From: Lentzea flava
Lineage (GTDB): Bacteria; Actinomycetota; Actinomycetes; Mycobacteriales; Pseudonocardiaceae
DNA length: 64,000 nucleotides
Direction of reading: 5' to 3'
Assembly (NCBI RefSeq): GCF_014648475.1
Contig: NZ_BMRE01000034.1
Span: 31,613 to 95,612, forward strand
Part shown: in pieces, positions 8,003 through 16,285 of the stretch
How the letters are laid out: every line of letters starts with the position of its first letter
Position numbering within the stretch: position 1 is the first letter of the stretch
Notes under the pieces: generated by a model
Seen by the model: only the letters and a program-made list of their open reading frames with translations
Told to the model about the DNA's origin: nothing
Databases searched by the model: none
Program-made: the position numbers and the translations under genes

Positions 8003-8934
8003 CAGGCACGCACCTTCGTCTGCCTCGGGTCGAACGCGTCGCGCAGGCCGTCACCGATGAAGTTGACGGCGAGGGAGAGCGACACGAGCACGATGAACGG
8101 ACCCCAGAAGAGCCACGGCCGGTTCAGGAACTGCCCGTAGTTCTCCAGCACGATCACGCCGAGCGAGGTGTCCGGAGGCTGAACTCCCAGGCCCAGGAAC
8201 GACAGCGCGGCCTCGGTGAGCACCGCGGTCGCGATCGCCAGCGTGGCGTTGACGGTGATGCTGCCGATCATGTTCGGCACCAGGTGCTTGAAGATGATCC
8301 GCGGCGTGGTGGCGCCACACGCCCGCGCCGCCTCGATGAACTCCCGCTGGGACAAGGAAAGCGTCTCACCCCGCGTGATGCGGGCGATCTGCATCCACGC
8401 GAACGCGGCGAGCACCAGCGCGACGACGTACCAGCTGCCGGAGAAGCCCTTCACCACGATCGCGGCGACCGCGATCTGCGGGATGATCAGCAGCAGGTCG
8501 ACCAGCCGCATCAGCGCGGTGTCCACGAAACCGCGCAGATATCCGGCCAGCGCACCGAAGATCACGCCGATGGCGGTCGCCAGCGCGGCCACGATCAACG
8601 CGATCTGCAGCGAGTAGCCGGTGCCGCGCATCAGCAGCGCCAGCATGTCCTTGCCGACCTGGGTGGTGCCGAGCGGGTGCGTGCCGCTCATCGGCTGGTA
8701 CGCCTTGCTCGACACGTCCTCGAAGTCGTAGGTCCAGATCAGCGGACCGACGAACGCGAACAGGACCAGGAAGACGAAGACGCCGAAGCTCACCATCGCG
8801 AGCCGGTGGCGCAGGAAGCGCCGCAGGACGAGCTGCCCCTGCGTGCGGGTCTTGGTGGCGTCGAACTCGTGCGCGTCGGACTGGGGAGCGCTGTTCACCA
8901 CGCCGCCCTCGGACGCCAAGTTGATGTTAGCCAA
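8002..8934 (-). CDS. Peptide-type ABC transporter permease (DppC/OppC type)
   Basis: Inner-membrane permease with an N-terminal cytoplasmic segment, a first helix at VSFGVFVFLVLFAFVGPLI and a BPD_transp_1 domain; the EAA-like loop EFIEAARACGATTPRIIFKHL contacts the ATPase. Start is uncertain. TTG 8934 has GAGGA seven bases upstream and overlaps the dppB-like stop by 8 bases; GTG 8898 also has a GAGGG site. Neither choice changes the membrane part. The substrate is probably peptides, but this transporter class also carries nickel, sugars and other solutes. Confidence 0.9.
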   Translation of the reverse strand: MANINLASEGGVVNSAPQSDAHEFDATKTRTQGQLVLRRFLRHRLAMVSFGVFVFLVLFAFVGPLIWTYDFEDVSSKAYQPMSGTHPLGTTQVGKDMLALLMRGTGYSLQIALIVAALATAIGVIFGALAGYLRGFVDTALMRLVDLLLIIPQIAVAAIVVKGFSGSWYVVALVLAAFAWMQIARITRGETLSLSQREFIEAARACGATTPRIIFKHLVPNMIGSITVNATLAIATAVLTEAALSFLGLGVQPPDTSLGVIVLENYGQFLNRPWLFWGPFIVLVSLSLAVNFIGDGLRDAFDPRQTKVRA

Positions 8935-9925
8935 GGCGAATCCTCGGGTCGAGGATGCCGTACACGACGTCGGCAACCAGGTTGAACAGCACGATCAGCG
9001 TCGCGGTGACCGCGAGCCAGCCCATCAGCATCGGCGGGTCGAACTGCCGCACGGAGTTCACCAGCAGCGTGCCCATGCCGGCCCAGCCGAACACGGTCTC
9101 GGTGATGATCGCGCCGGACAGCACGGCACCGAAGTTCAGCGAGAACAGCGTGGCCACGGGGATGAGCGCGTTGCGGAACGCGTGCCGGAAGATCACCCGG
9201 CTCTGCGAGATGCCCTTCGCCCGCGCGGTGCGCACGAAGTCCGAGTGCAGGATCTCCAGCATGGAGGCGCGCTCGAACCGGCTGTACGCGGCGAAGCTGA
9301 TCAGCATCAGCGCGATGGTCGGCAGCAGGAACGTGCCGGTGTACTTGAAGATCACCTCGCCGAAGCTGCCGCTGAAGCCACCCGGCCGCGGACCCGCGGT
9401 GGTGAGCCAGCGGTCCAGCCCCATCGACTCCAGGACGTTGTTGAACTGGATGCCGTAGTTCTTCACGATGACCGCGACGCAGAAGATCGGCATCGAGAAC
9501 ATCAGGAACGCGGTGCTGGTGGCGAGGTAGTCGAAGATCGAGTACTGGCGCACGGCGGCGAGCACGCCGACCGAGACACCCAGGGTGAGAGCGAGGAGTT
9601 CGGCACCGATGACGAGCCGTCCGGTGGTCCACAGCGCGTCCGTGACGGCGGGGAAGACGGCGGTCTTGGCCTGGCCGAGCGCGATGCTCTGGCCCCAGTC
9701 ACCGGACAGGAAGTCGGTGAGCCAGTTCCAGTAGCGGACGAAAACAGGCTTGTCCAGGCCGAGGGAGATCTCGGCGGCCTTGATGTCGGCTTCGGTGACG
9801 CCGGGCCGGAATCGCATTTCCGCCAAGGGGTTTCCGGCGGTGGCGACGAGGACGTAACAGGCGAAGCTGCCGATCAGCAGGATGGGTATGGAGATCAGCA
9901 GGCGCCGGATGATGTAGCGGATCAC
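8927..9925 (-). CDS. Peptide-type ABC transporter permease (DppB/OppB type)
   Basis: 332 residues. The first helix follows a basic start (VIRYIIRRLLISIPILLIG), there is a long periplasmic-side loop (FRPGVTEADIKAAEISLGLDKP) typical of OppB/DppB, and the C-terminal transmembrane domain has the coupling loop HSDFVRTARAKGISQSRVIF. GTG 9925 is chosen because AGGAG lies seven bases upstream; a longer frame to 9946 lacks a ribosome site. It follows the binding-protein gene after a strong hairpin. Confidence 0.92.
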   Translation of the reverse strand: MIRYIIRRLLISIPILLIGSFACYVLVATAGNPLAEMRFRPGVTEADIKAAEISLGLDKPVFVRYWNWLTDFLSGDWGQSIALGQAKTAVFPAVTDALWTTGRLVIGAELLALTLGVSVGVLAAVRQYSIFDYLATSTAFLMFSMPIFCVAVIVKNYGIQFNNVLESMGLDRWLTTAGPRPGGFSGSFGEVIFKYTGTFLLPTIALMLISFAAYSRFERASMLEILHSDFVRTARAKGISQSRVIFRHAFRNALIPVATLFSLNFGAVLSGAIITETVFGWAGMGTLLVNSVRQFDPPMLMGWLAVTATLIVLFNLVADVVYGILDPRIRLG

Positions 9926-9954
9926 GGGCGGGCTCCTAGGGGGCAACCCGGCTC

Positions 9955-9987
9955 GGGCGGGGCCGGACTCGTGGTCCGGCCCCGCCC
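9955..9987 (-). terminator. Strong intercistronic hairpin between binding protein and permease genes
   Basis: Arms 9955-9968 and 9974-9987 form a perfect 14-pair GC stem around a 5-base loop, with no T-run. It sits inside the importer operon, directly after the binding-protein stop. Such hairpins usually protect or partially terminate the transcript so that more binding protein than membrane components is made; this role is inferred. Confidence 0.7.
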
Positions 9988-10018
9988 GGTCAGGCGTTGC
10001 GCACTTCAGCTATGGCGA

Positions 10019-11797
10019 TTACTTGGTCTGCCACTCGTTGGCGTTCCACAGCGCGCCGTAGTAGCTCTGGAAGTACACGCGGTCGAGACCCTTGAAGGCC
10101 CACATGTTCGGCATCTGGAACAGCGGCAGCGAACCGTACGCGTTCGCGATCTCCTCGTCGGCCTTCTGGAAGTACTTGAGCGAGTCCGCGATCGAGGTCT
10201 GGGACACGCCCGACTTGAGGGCCTCGTCCGCCGCAGGAACGCTCAGGTTCTGCCAGTTCTGGCCACCACCGGTCTCGTAGATCGACTTCTTCTCGCTCTT
10301 GACCGGGCTGCCGGACCACGCGAACAGCGCGACGTCGTAGTCACCGGCGGAGACGCGCTCGTCGAGGAAGTTCGGGTCGGTGTCGTCCTTGACCTCGATG
10401 CCGGCTTCCTTGCACTGACCCTGAATCAGCTCGACGGTCTGCTTGCGGCGCGGGATGTCGGTGTGGCTGATCCGGAAGGAGGCACGGAGGCCGTCCTTCG
10501 CGAACACGCCGTCGGCACCCTGCGTCCAGCCCGCGTCGCCGAGGATCTTCTTCGCGGCGGCCGGGTCGCCCTTGGCCTTGTCGGCGTAGACGTCCTTGTA
10601 GCCCTCGTCCTTCGGGAAGAAGATCAGGCTGCCCAGCGGCTTGGCGTCGGACTGCACCTCGGTGATGAGCTTGTCGATGATGTCCTGGCGCTTGACGCAC
10701 ATGAAGAAGGCCTTGCGGACCTCTTCCTTGGCCAGCACCGGGTTCTTGAACTGCAGGTCCAGGTGCTCGAACGAGAGACCGGGGCCCGCGCCGAACGTGA
10801 TGCCCTGGGGCTTCAGGCTCTTCAGCTTCGTGGCCGCGTTCGCGTCGGGCTGGGCCATGGAGTTGACGGCGACCTCACCGTTCTCCAGCGCCTGCGCCTG
10901 CGCGACCGGGTCCGAGACCGCCTTCAGGACGATCTTCTCCGGCCCACCGGGCTTGCCGACCCACTTGGGGTTGCGCTCCAGCGTCACCGACTGGTTCGGC
11001 TCGAAGCCGGTCAGGACGTAGGGGCCCGCACCAGGCATGAGTTCCTTGGTGAAGCCGTTCCACTTCTCGTTCCAGAAGTCGGCGACCTTCTGCAGGTCGG
11101 CCGGCGGGCTGTCCTTCGTCAGCTTGGTGATGTCGGCGAAGCCGGTCTGCTTCTCGACGATGTGCGCGGGAAGCACGTCGTTGTTGAACAGACCGACGTA
11201 GTCCGGGTAGGGATCGGCGAACGTGCCGACGAACGTCTGGTCGTCCTTGCACTCGCCGGTCATCAGGTCGTAACCGGTGGTGCCGGCCGGCTTGAAGTAC
11301 TTGCTCTTGTCGGCCTTCTTGGCCGCGTTGCTCTGCGTGAACCACGCCATGTAGAAGTCGTCGCAGTCCCAGGCCTCGCCGTCGGACCAGCTGACGCCCT
11401 TCTTCAGCTTCCAGGTGACGACCTGGGGAGACTTCGAGGTGAGCTCGATGCTCTCCATGACGTCCTTGTTCAGGCTGAACTTGTTGTTGCCGTTCAGGAT
11501 GTGCGCACCCGGCTGCACGAGGACCAGCGCGAACGTGTTGTAGGACTGGTTCGCGTCCTCGGTCGCGTTGTTGTACGAGGTGAACGGCTTGTCGGTCGTG
11601 ACGACGATCTGGCCGCTCTGCTTCGTCTCCGGCGCGGTGTAGCCGTCCGCGGACTCACCACGGGCGACAGCCATGTCCGCGATGGTGGCGTCGCCACCGT
11701 CCGCGTCGTTGCTCCCGCCGCCACCACCGCAGGCACCCAGCACGAGAGACGCGCTGGCGACCAGCGCGATCGCCGGAAGTGCTTTGGTTCTCCTCAT
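10019..11797 (-). CDS. Peptide-type ABC transporter substrate-binding lipoprotein (SBP family 5)
   Basis: 592 residues, secreted and lipid-anchored: basic MRRTK start, hydrophobic core, and lipobox LVLGAC near residue 23-28, followed by a Gly-rich linker. The mature part shows family-5 features such as TWKLKKGVSWSDGEAWDCDDF and GPYVLTGFEPNQSVTLERNP. AGGAGG at about 11807-11812 serves either ATG 11797 (spacing 10) or GTG 11803 (spacing 4); I list the ATG. It is first in the importer operon. The ligand cannot be inferred beyond peptide-like solutes. Confidence 0.93.
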   Translation of the reverse strand: MRRTKALPAIALVASASLVLGACGGGGGSNDADGGDATIADMAVARGESADGYTAPETKQSGQIVVTTDKPFTSYNNATEDANQSYNTFALVLVQPGAHILNGNNKFSLNKDVMESIELTSKSPQVVTWKLKKGVSWSDGEAWDCDDFYMAWFTQSNAAKKADKSKYFKPAGTTGYDLMTGECKDDQTFVGTFADPYPDYVGLFNNDVLPAHIVEKQTGFADITKLTKDSPPADLQKVADFWNEKWNGFTKELMPGAGPYVLTGFEPNQSVTLERNPKWVGKPGGPEKIVLKAVSDPVAQAQALENGEVAVNSMAQPDANAATKLKSLKPQGITFGAGPGLSFEHLDLQFKNPVLAKEEVRKAFFMCVKRQDIIDKLITEVQSDAKPLGSLIFFPKDEGYKDVYADKAKGDPAAAKKILGDAGWTQGADGVFAKDGLRASFRISHTDIPRRKQTVELIQGQCKEAGIEVKDDTDPNFLDERVSAGDYDVALFAWSGSPVKSEKKSIYETGGGQNWQNLSVPAADEALKSGVSQTSIADSLKYFQKADEEIANAYGSLPLFQMPNMWAFKGLDRVYFQSYYGALWNANEWQTK

Positions 11798-12098
11798 TGA
11801 CACGTGCCCTCCTAGCACTGGGCGGCCGTGGCCAGGTCGGCATGCACGCCCATAACCGAGATGTGCCATACGCGCCCCGAACCGGCACATCGTGGGCAGC
11901 ACGGTAAGAACCTGGCGAGGCAGTGGTCACTACCTGAGAGGGCGATCGTGACCCAATGGAGACACCTTGTAGCGCGCCGCAATGGCCCGATTACCGGGCG
12001 AATGCGTTCGTTGACCGGGCGCGTTTAATTCTGTCAACGAGGGCGTCCGAACGTAGCAACGAGTCAACGGCCGCCGCAACGGGTTTTCCACCCGGCCG
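11798..12098. promoter_or_regulatory. Promoter region of the importer operon (no gene seen)
   Basis: About 300 bases without a convincing gene on either strand. On the minus strand a perfect TTGACA (12037-12032) has, 17 bases downstream, only a weak -10 candidate TCAACG (12014-12009). This would give a 5' leader of roughly 200 bases before the binding-protein gene. The -35 match is clear; the promoter call is tentative. Confidence 0.35.
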
Positions 12099-13766
12099 CT
12101 ACTTGTCGAGCCTCCGCCATTCCGGAGCTCCGCTGAGCACGCCGGCCAGCGGCGCCCCGGTGTCGACACCGGACACCGCCGTGGGCAACACACCAAGAAG
12201 ATCGACTACCTGGAACAACGGCAACGCGACGGCCTGAGCCTGCAGCTGCGGCTCGATCCGCGCGAGCGCGTCGGCGAGCAGAACCCTGCCGTTCAGCGCG
12301 GCATCGATGTCGGCCTGGATCGCCTGATCGCAGAACCCGGCGGGGTTGGCAGGACTGGGCGTCGCCCCGTCCGGCGCGTCACCGGCACACCCGTACGCAC
12401 TCGCGAGTCCTGCCGCCGAGTCGCCGGCGTCGACCCGCGGCACGACAGCGATGTCGACGTCCTTCTCGACCAGCTGCTTGTTGAAGAGCTCCTCGGCGTT
12501 GGGCGTGACGACCTCGGAAGCGATCCCGCGCTCGGTCAGCTGCGCCTTGATCCGGTTCGCGAGCCCGGCGTACGGCTCGATCTTCTCCGGCGCGGCGATC
12601 TTCAGCTTGAGCGGTTTGCCCGCCTTCTCCCACTGGTTCTGCGCGTTCCTGGCGTACCCGGCCTGGGTCAGCAGCTGGTCGGTCGCCGCCGGGTTGAGCG
12701 TGTTGCCCTGGATCGTCGCCTGGTAACCGGTGCGGCTGGGCGGCACGACGTAGGAGTCGGCCCGGTACTGCGCACTCGGCCCGCTCTGGGTGCCGGACGC
12801 GATGAGCGCCTCGCGGTCGAGCGCCGCGACGATCGCCCTGCGCGTCGTGACGTCCTTGAGCTGCTCACTGGCGGGCCTGAGGAGAACCTGCACCACCTCG
12901 TTGCGCGGCACGGGTTTCGTCGTGAGGTTCCCGATCGCCTTGAGCAGGTTGACGTCCGCGGCGTCGGCCCTCAGCAGAGCCGCCTGATTGTCGCCTTTGG
13001 ACAGTGACTCGGCCATCGCGCTGTGCGTGGCCCTGCGCAGCACCACCCGGTCCAGCGTCGTCGGCGCCTCCCAGTACCGGTCGCTGCGCTCCAGCACCAC
13101 CTCGCCCCGCGGTTCGTCCAGGCTGCGGACCTGGAACGGCCCTGCGGTGGCGGGGAAACCCGTGCTCAGCACGTTCGCCCAGGTGCCGGGCGCGTCCTTG
13201 AGGAGGTGCGCGGGAAGCAGGTTCGCGAAGAGCGACCGCCAGCCGGGGAACGGCTTGCCGAACGTCACCTCGACGACCTTGCCGCCTTCCCTGGCGCCGA
13301 TGTTGTTGATGAGCCGGTAACCTGCCGGATCCACAACACCGGGTTCGACCCGCATACGCTGCCAGAGGTAGGAGAAGTCCTCGGCGGCGATCGGAGCGCT
13401 GTCCGACCAGCTCGCGTCTTTGCGGATCGTGTAGGTGACGGTGAACGGTTCGGCCTTGGTGACCTTGGCGCTCACCATCAGGTTGCGGTCCAGTTCGGGG
13501 GCGCCGTCCGGACCGGGGCGGAACACGCTCGGGAGCAGGAGAGAACTCAGTGCCGTCGTGATGGGACTCTGGGCCGCCAGCGCGTGCGGGTTGTAGCCGC
13601 CCGCCACGTCGTCCACGCCCACCACGATCTCGGTGACCTTCGGGCCCGTCGTGGTGATGACCGGGGCTTCGGACTTGGGGACCAGGGGTGGCGGGGGCGC
13701 GTTCGTGCACGCCGCGGCTGTGCCGCACAGGACGGCAGCAGCCAGCACTCCCCCGAGTCGCCTCAT
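12099..13766 (-). CDS. Second ABC transporter substrate-binding lipoprotein (SBP family 5), solitary
   Basis: 555 residues. MRRLGG start, hydrophobic segment and lipid-attachment Cys in GTAAACTN near residue 20, then a Pro-rich linker. Family-5 landmarks are YTIRKDASWSDSAPIAAEDF and AGPFQVRSLDEPRGEVVLER. It has no permease or ATPase of its own; the neighbouring importer operon lies downstream on the same strand, about 300 bases away. It may supply an alternative ligand to that importer, or have become a sensor or chaperone-like lipoprotein. ATG 13766 is chosen at the signal peptide; in-frame GTG codons lie further upstream. Confidence 0.88.
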   Translation of the reverse strand: MRRLGGVLAAAVLCGTAAACTNAPPPPLVPKSEAPVITTTGPKVTEIVVGVDDVAGGYNPHALAAQSPITTALSSLLLPSVFRPGPDGAPELDRNLMVSAKVTKAEPFTVTYTIRKDASWSDSAPIAAEDFSYLWQRMRVEPGVVDPAGYRLINNIGAREGGKVVEVTFGKPFPGWRSLFANLLPAHLLKDAPGTWANVLSTGFPATAGPFQVRSLDEPRGEVVLERSDRYWEAPTTLDRVVLRRATHSAMAESLSKGDNQAALLRADAADVNLLKAIGNLTTKPVPRNEVVQVLLRPASEQLKDVTTRRAIVAALDREALIASGTQSGPSAQYRADSYVVPPSRTGYQATIQGNTLNPAATDQLLTQAGYARNAQNQWEKAGKPLKLKIAAPEKIEPYAGLANRIKAQLTERGIASEVVTPNAEELFNKQLVEKDVDIAVVPRVDAGDSAAGLASAYGCAGDAPDGATPSPANPAGFCDQAIQADIDAALNGRVLLADALARIEPQLQAQAVALPLFQVVDLLGVLPTAVSGVDTGAPLAGVLSGAPEWRRLDK

Positions 13767-13943
13767 GGTCCTCACACTGCCAGAAGGGTGATGGTGGCGT
13801 TCGGGCAACCCACGTTTTGTCACCCTCGCCACTTGGGGGACGTCTCCGGGTGGGGGTGGGTTGCTCGCACGGTGGGTAGTACGGCTCACCTGGACGGGTG
13901 GTTCGAGGGCGAGGTCGGCTGGTTTCGGCCCGGTGAAACGTCA

Positions 13944-13976
13944 CAGGGCGGCCGGGCCGTTGGCCCAGCCGCCCTG
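13944..13976. terminator. Hairpin terminator after typA
   Basis: Nine-base arms 13944-13952 and 13968-13976 enclose a further five-pair stem (13954-13958 with 13962-13966) and a GTT loop. It lies 23 bases beyond the typA stop and is very stable but without a T-run. Confidence 0.75.
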
Positions 13977-13998
13977 GTCAACACGACGAGCGAACCCC

Positions 13999-15894
13999 TC
14001 AGCCGCGCTGCTTCAGCCGCGAGCGCTCGCGGCCGCGCATGTTCGCGTCCAGGATCACCTTGCGGACGCGGACGACCTCCGGCGCGACCTCCACGCACTC
14101 GTCGAAGGCGCAGAACTCCAGGGCCTCTTCGAGGGAGAGCTTGCGGGGGCGGGCCAGGGTTTCCATCACGTCGGCCGTGGAGGAGCGCATGTTGGTGAGC
14201 TTCTTCTCGCGGCAGACGTTCACGTCGAGGTCCTCGGCGCGCGGGTTCTCGCCCACGACCATGCCCTCGTAGGTGTCGGCGCCCGGCTCCACGAAGAACG
14301 TGCCGCGGTCGGCCAGCTGGATCATGGCGTAGGCGGTGACGGAGCCGGCGCGGTCGGCGACCAGGGAGCCGTTGTGGCGGGTGCGGATTTCGCCTGCCCA
14401 CGGGCCGTAGCCCTCGGAGACGGCGTTGGCGATGCCCGTGCCGCGGGTTTCGGTGAGGAACTCGGTGCGGAAGCCGATCAGGCCTCGCGACGGGACCACG
14501 TAGTCGAGCTTGATGCGGCCCGTGCCGTGGCCCGACATGTTCTCCATGCGGCCCTTGCGGTTCGCCAGCAGCTGCGTGACGGCGCCGAGGTGCTCCTCGG
14601 GGCAGTCGACGGAGAGGCGCTCGAACGGCTCGTGGATCTTGCCGTCGACCGTGCGGGTGACGACCTGGGGCTTGCCCACGGTCAGCTCGAAGCCCTCGCG
14701 GCGCATCTGCTCGACGAGGATGGCCAGGGCCAGCTCGCCGCGGCCCTGGACCTCCCAGGTGTCCGGGCGCTCGGTCGGCAGGACGCGGACGGAGACGTTG
14801 CCGACCAGCTCGGAGTCCAGGCGGGACTTCAGGAGCCTTGCCGTCAGCTTGGTGCCGCCGTTGCGACCGGCCAGGGGCGAGGTGTTCACACCGACCGTCA
14901 TCGAGATGGCGGGCTCGTCGACCGTGATGCGCGGCAGGGCCTCGGGGGCCTCGGCGTCGGCCAGGGTGTCGCCGATCGTGATGTCCGGGATGCCGGCGAT
15001 GGCGACCAGGTCGCCTGCGCGGGCCACCTCGGCGGGCATGCGCTCGAGGGCCTCGGTGATCAGCAGCTCGGTGATGCGGACCTTCTGCGGCTCGCCGTCG
15101 GCGCGGCACCAGGCCACGGTCTCGCCCTTGCGCAGGGTGCCGCGGTGGATGCGGCACAGCGCGATGCGGCCGAGGAAGGTGGAGGCGTCGAGGTTCGTGA
15201 CCAGGGCCTGCAGCGGGCCGTCGACGTCGACCGTCGGGGCCGGGATGTGCTCGAGCAGGACCTTGAACAGGGTGTCGAGGTTCTCCTCGTCCGGCAGGCC
15301 GCCGTCCTCCGGCTGGTTCAGCGAGGCGCGGCCGGCGCGGGCCGAGGCGTAGACGACCGGCAGGTCCAGCACGGACTCGTCGGCGCCGACCTCGGTCGCG
15401 AGGTCGAGCAGCAGGTCGTGGGCCTCGTCGACGACCTCGGAGATGCGGGCGTCGGGGCGGTCGACCTTGTTGACCAGCAGGATCACCGGCAGGCCCGCGG
15501 CCAGCGTCTTGCGCAGCACGAAGCGGGTCTGGGGCAGCGGGCCCTCGGAGGCGTCGACGAGCAGGACGACGCCGTCCACCATCGACAGCGCGCGCTCGAC
15601 CTCACCACCGAAGTCGGCGTGGCCGGGGGTGTCGACGACGTTGATGATCACGTCGCCGTCCGGCGTGTGGCGGCGCACAGCCGTGTTCTTGGCGAGGATC
15701 GTGATGCCCTTCTCCCGCTCGAGCTCGCCCGAGTCCATGACCCGGTCGACGAGCTCGGCACGCGCGGAGAAGGCGCCGGACTGGCGCAGCATGGCGTCGA
15801 CCAGAGTGGTCTTGCCGTGGTCGACGTGCGCGACGATCGCGACGTTACGCAGGTCAGTGCGCGTCTGAAGGGCGGACGCGGTGGCCGTGGGCAC
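13999..15894 (-). CDS. typA: Ribosome-associated translational GTPase TypA/BipA
   Basis: 631 residues, the full family length. G1 motif AHVDHGKTT near 22-30, DTPGHADFGGEVER (G3), NKVDRP (G4), then EF-G-like domains III and V and the TypA C-terminal domain (VVPSRGLIGFRTEFLTETRG). It binds 70S ribosomes in a GTP-dependent way and is linked to ribosome assembly and stress adaptation. The start is GTG 15894. Monocistronic by context, with a strong hairpin after it. Confidence 0.96.
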   Translation of the reverse strand: MPTATASALQTRTDLRNVAIVAHVDHGKTTLVDAMLRQSGAFSARAELVDRVMDSGELEREKGITILAKNTAVRRHTPDGDVIINVVDTPGHADFGGEVERALSMVDGVVLLVDASEGPLPQTRFVLRKTLAAGLPVILLVNKVDRPDARISEVVDEAHDLLLDLATEVGADESVLDLPVVYASARAGRASLNQPEDGGLPDEENLDTLFKVLLEHIPAPTVDVDGPLQALVTNLDASTFLGRIALCRIHRGTLRKGETVAWCRADGEPQKVRITELLITEALERMPAEVARAGDLVAIAGIPDITIGDTLADAEAPEALPRITVDEPAISMTVGVNTSPLAGRNGGTKLTARLLKSRLDSELVGNVSVRVLPTERPDTWEVQGRGELALAILVEQMRREGFELTVGKPQVVTRTVDGKIHEPFERLSVDCPEEHLGAVTQLLANRKGRMENMSGHGTGRIKLDYVVPSRGLIGFRTEFLTETRGTGIANAVSEGYGPWAGEIRTRHNGSLVADRAGSVTAYAMIQLADRGTFFVEPGADTYEGMVVGENPRAEDLDVNVCREKKLTNMRSSTADVMETLARPRKLSLEEALEFCAFDECVEVAPEVVRVRKVILDANMRGRERSRLKQRG

Positions 15895-16060
15895 GCAGAA
15901 CTCCTAGAGCTTCGAAGGCGTTGGAGGGGCTCGCGCCGGACACGTCGATGCGCACAGCCGTACACCAGAGTACCGGCCGCGTCGGCATTACCACACAAGA
16001 GTGCCTAGTGAAGTGAGCCTCACCTACTCTAGCGACACGTGTCGGAGTGGAGTGCAGCCA

Positions 16061-16216
16061 GTGGGTAAGAAGCTCAAGAAGAAGTGTTGCCGGTCGAAGC
16101 CGCAGTGCAAGCGGTGCCCGGTTCCCTTCCTGCTCAAGGAGCGTGACAAGGCCCGCAAGAAGGCCGCGAAGAAGGCGGCCAAGGCGGCCAAGAAGGCGCT
16201 GAAGAACGCCGCGTGA
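16061..16216 (+). CDS. Small Lys/Ala-rich protein with a Cys cluster (unknown)
   Basis: 51 residues from GTG 16061 (GGAG about nine bases upstream). The first third has the cysteine pattern CC-x5-C-x2-C within a basic context, suggesting a minimal zinc knuckle. The second half is a run of Lys/Ala repeats (KKAAKKAAKAAKK) like histone H1 or HupB tails, predicted to bind nucleic acid non-specifically. A longer frame begins at 16001 but its extra residues look unrelated. It is divergent from typA and convergent with the STAND gene at 16286. Confidence 0.6.
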   Translation: MGKKLKKKCCRSKPQCKRCPVPFLLKERDKARKKAAKKAAKAAKKALKNAA

Positions 16217-16285
16217 CGGTCAGCGCGTACGCCGACAGAGCGCTCGACCTCCTCAATCAGCACGCATCACGTGCGCAAGCTCACG

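Noticed and set aside
9000..11800. Very long plus-strand open frame antisense to the importer genes
   Set aside because: Long antisense frames are an effect of high third-position GC; the minus-strand genes have full domain matches.
13861..16008. 715-codon plus-strand frame opposite typA
   Set aside because: Antisense shadow of typA with Arg/Gly/Val/Asp bias and no domain.
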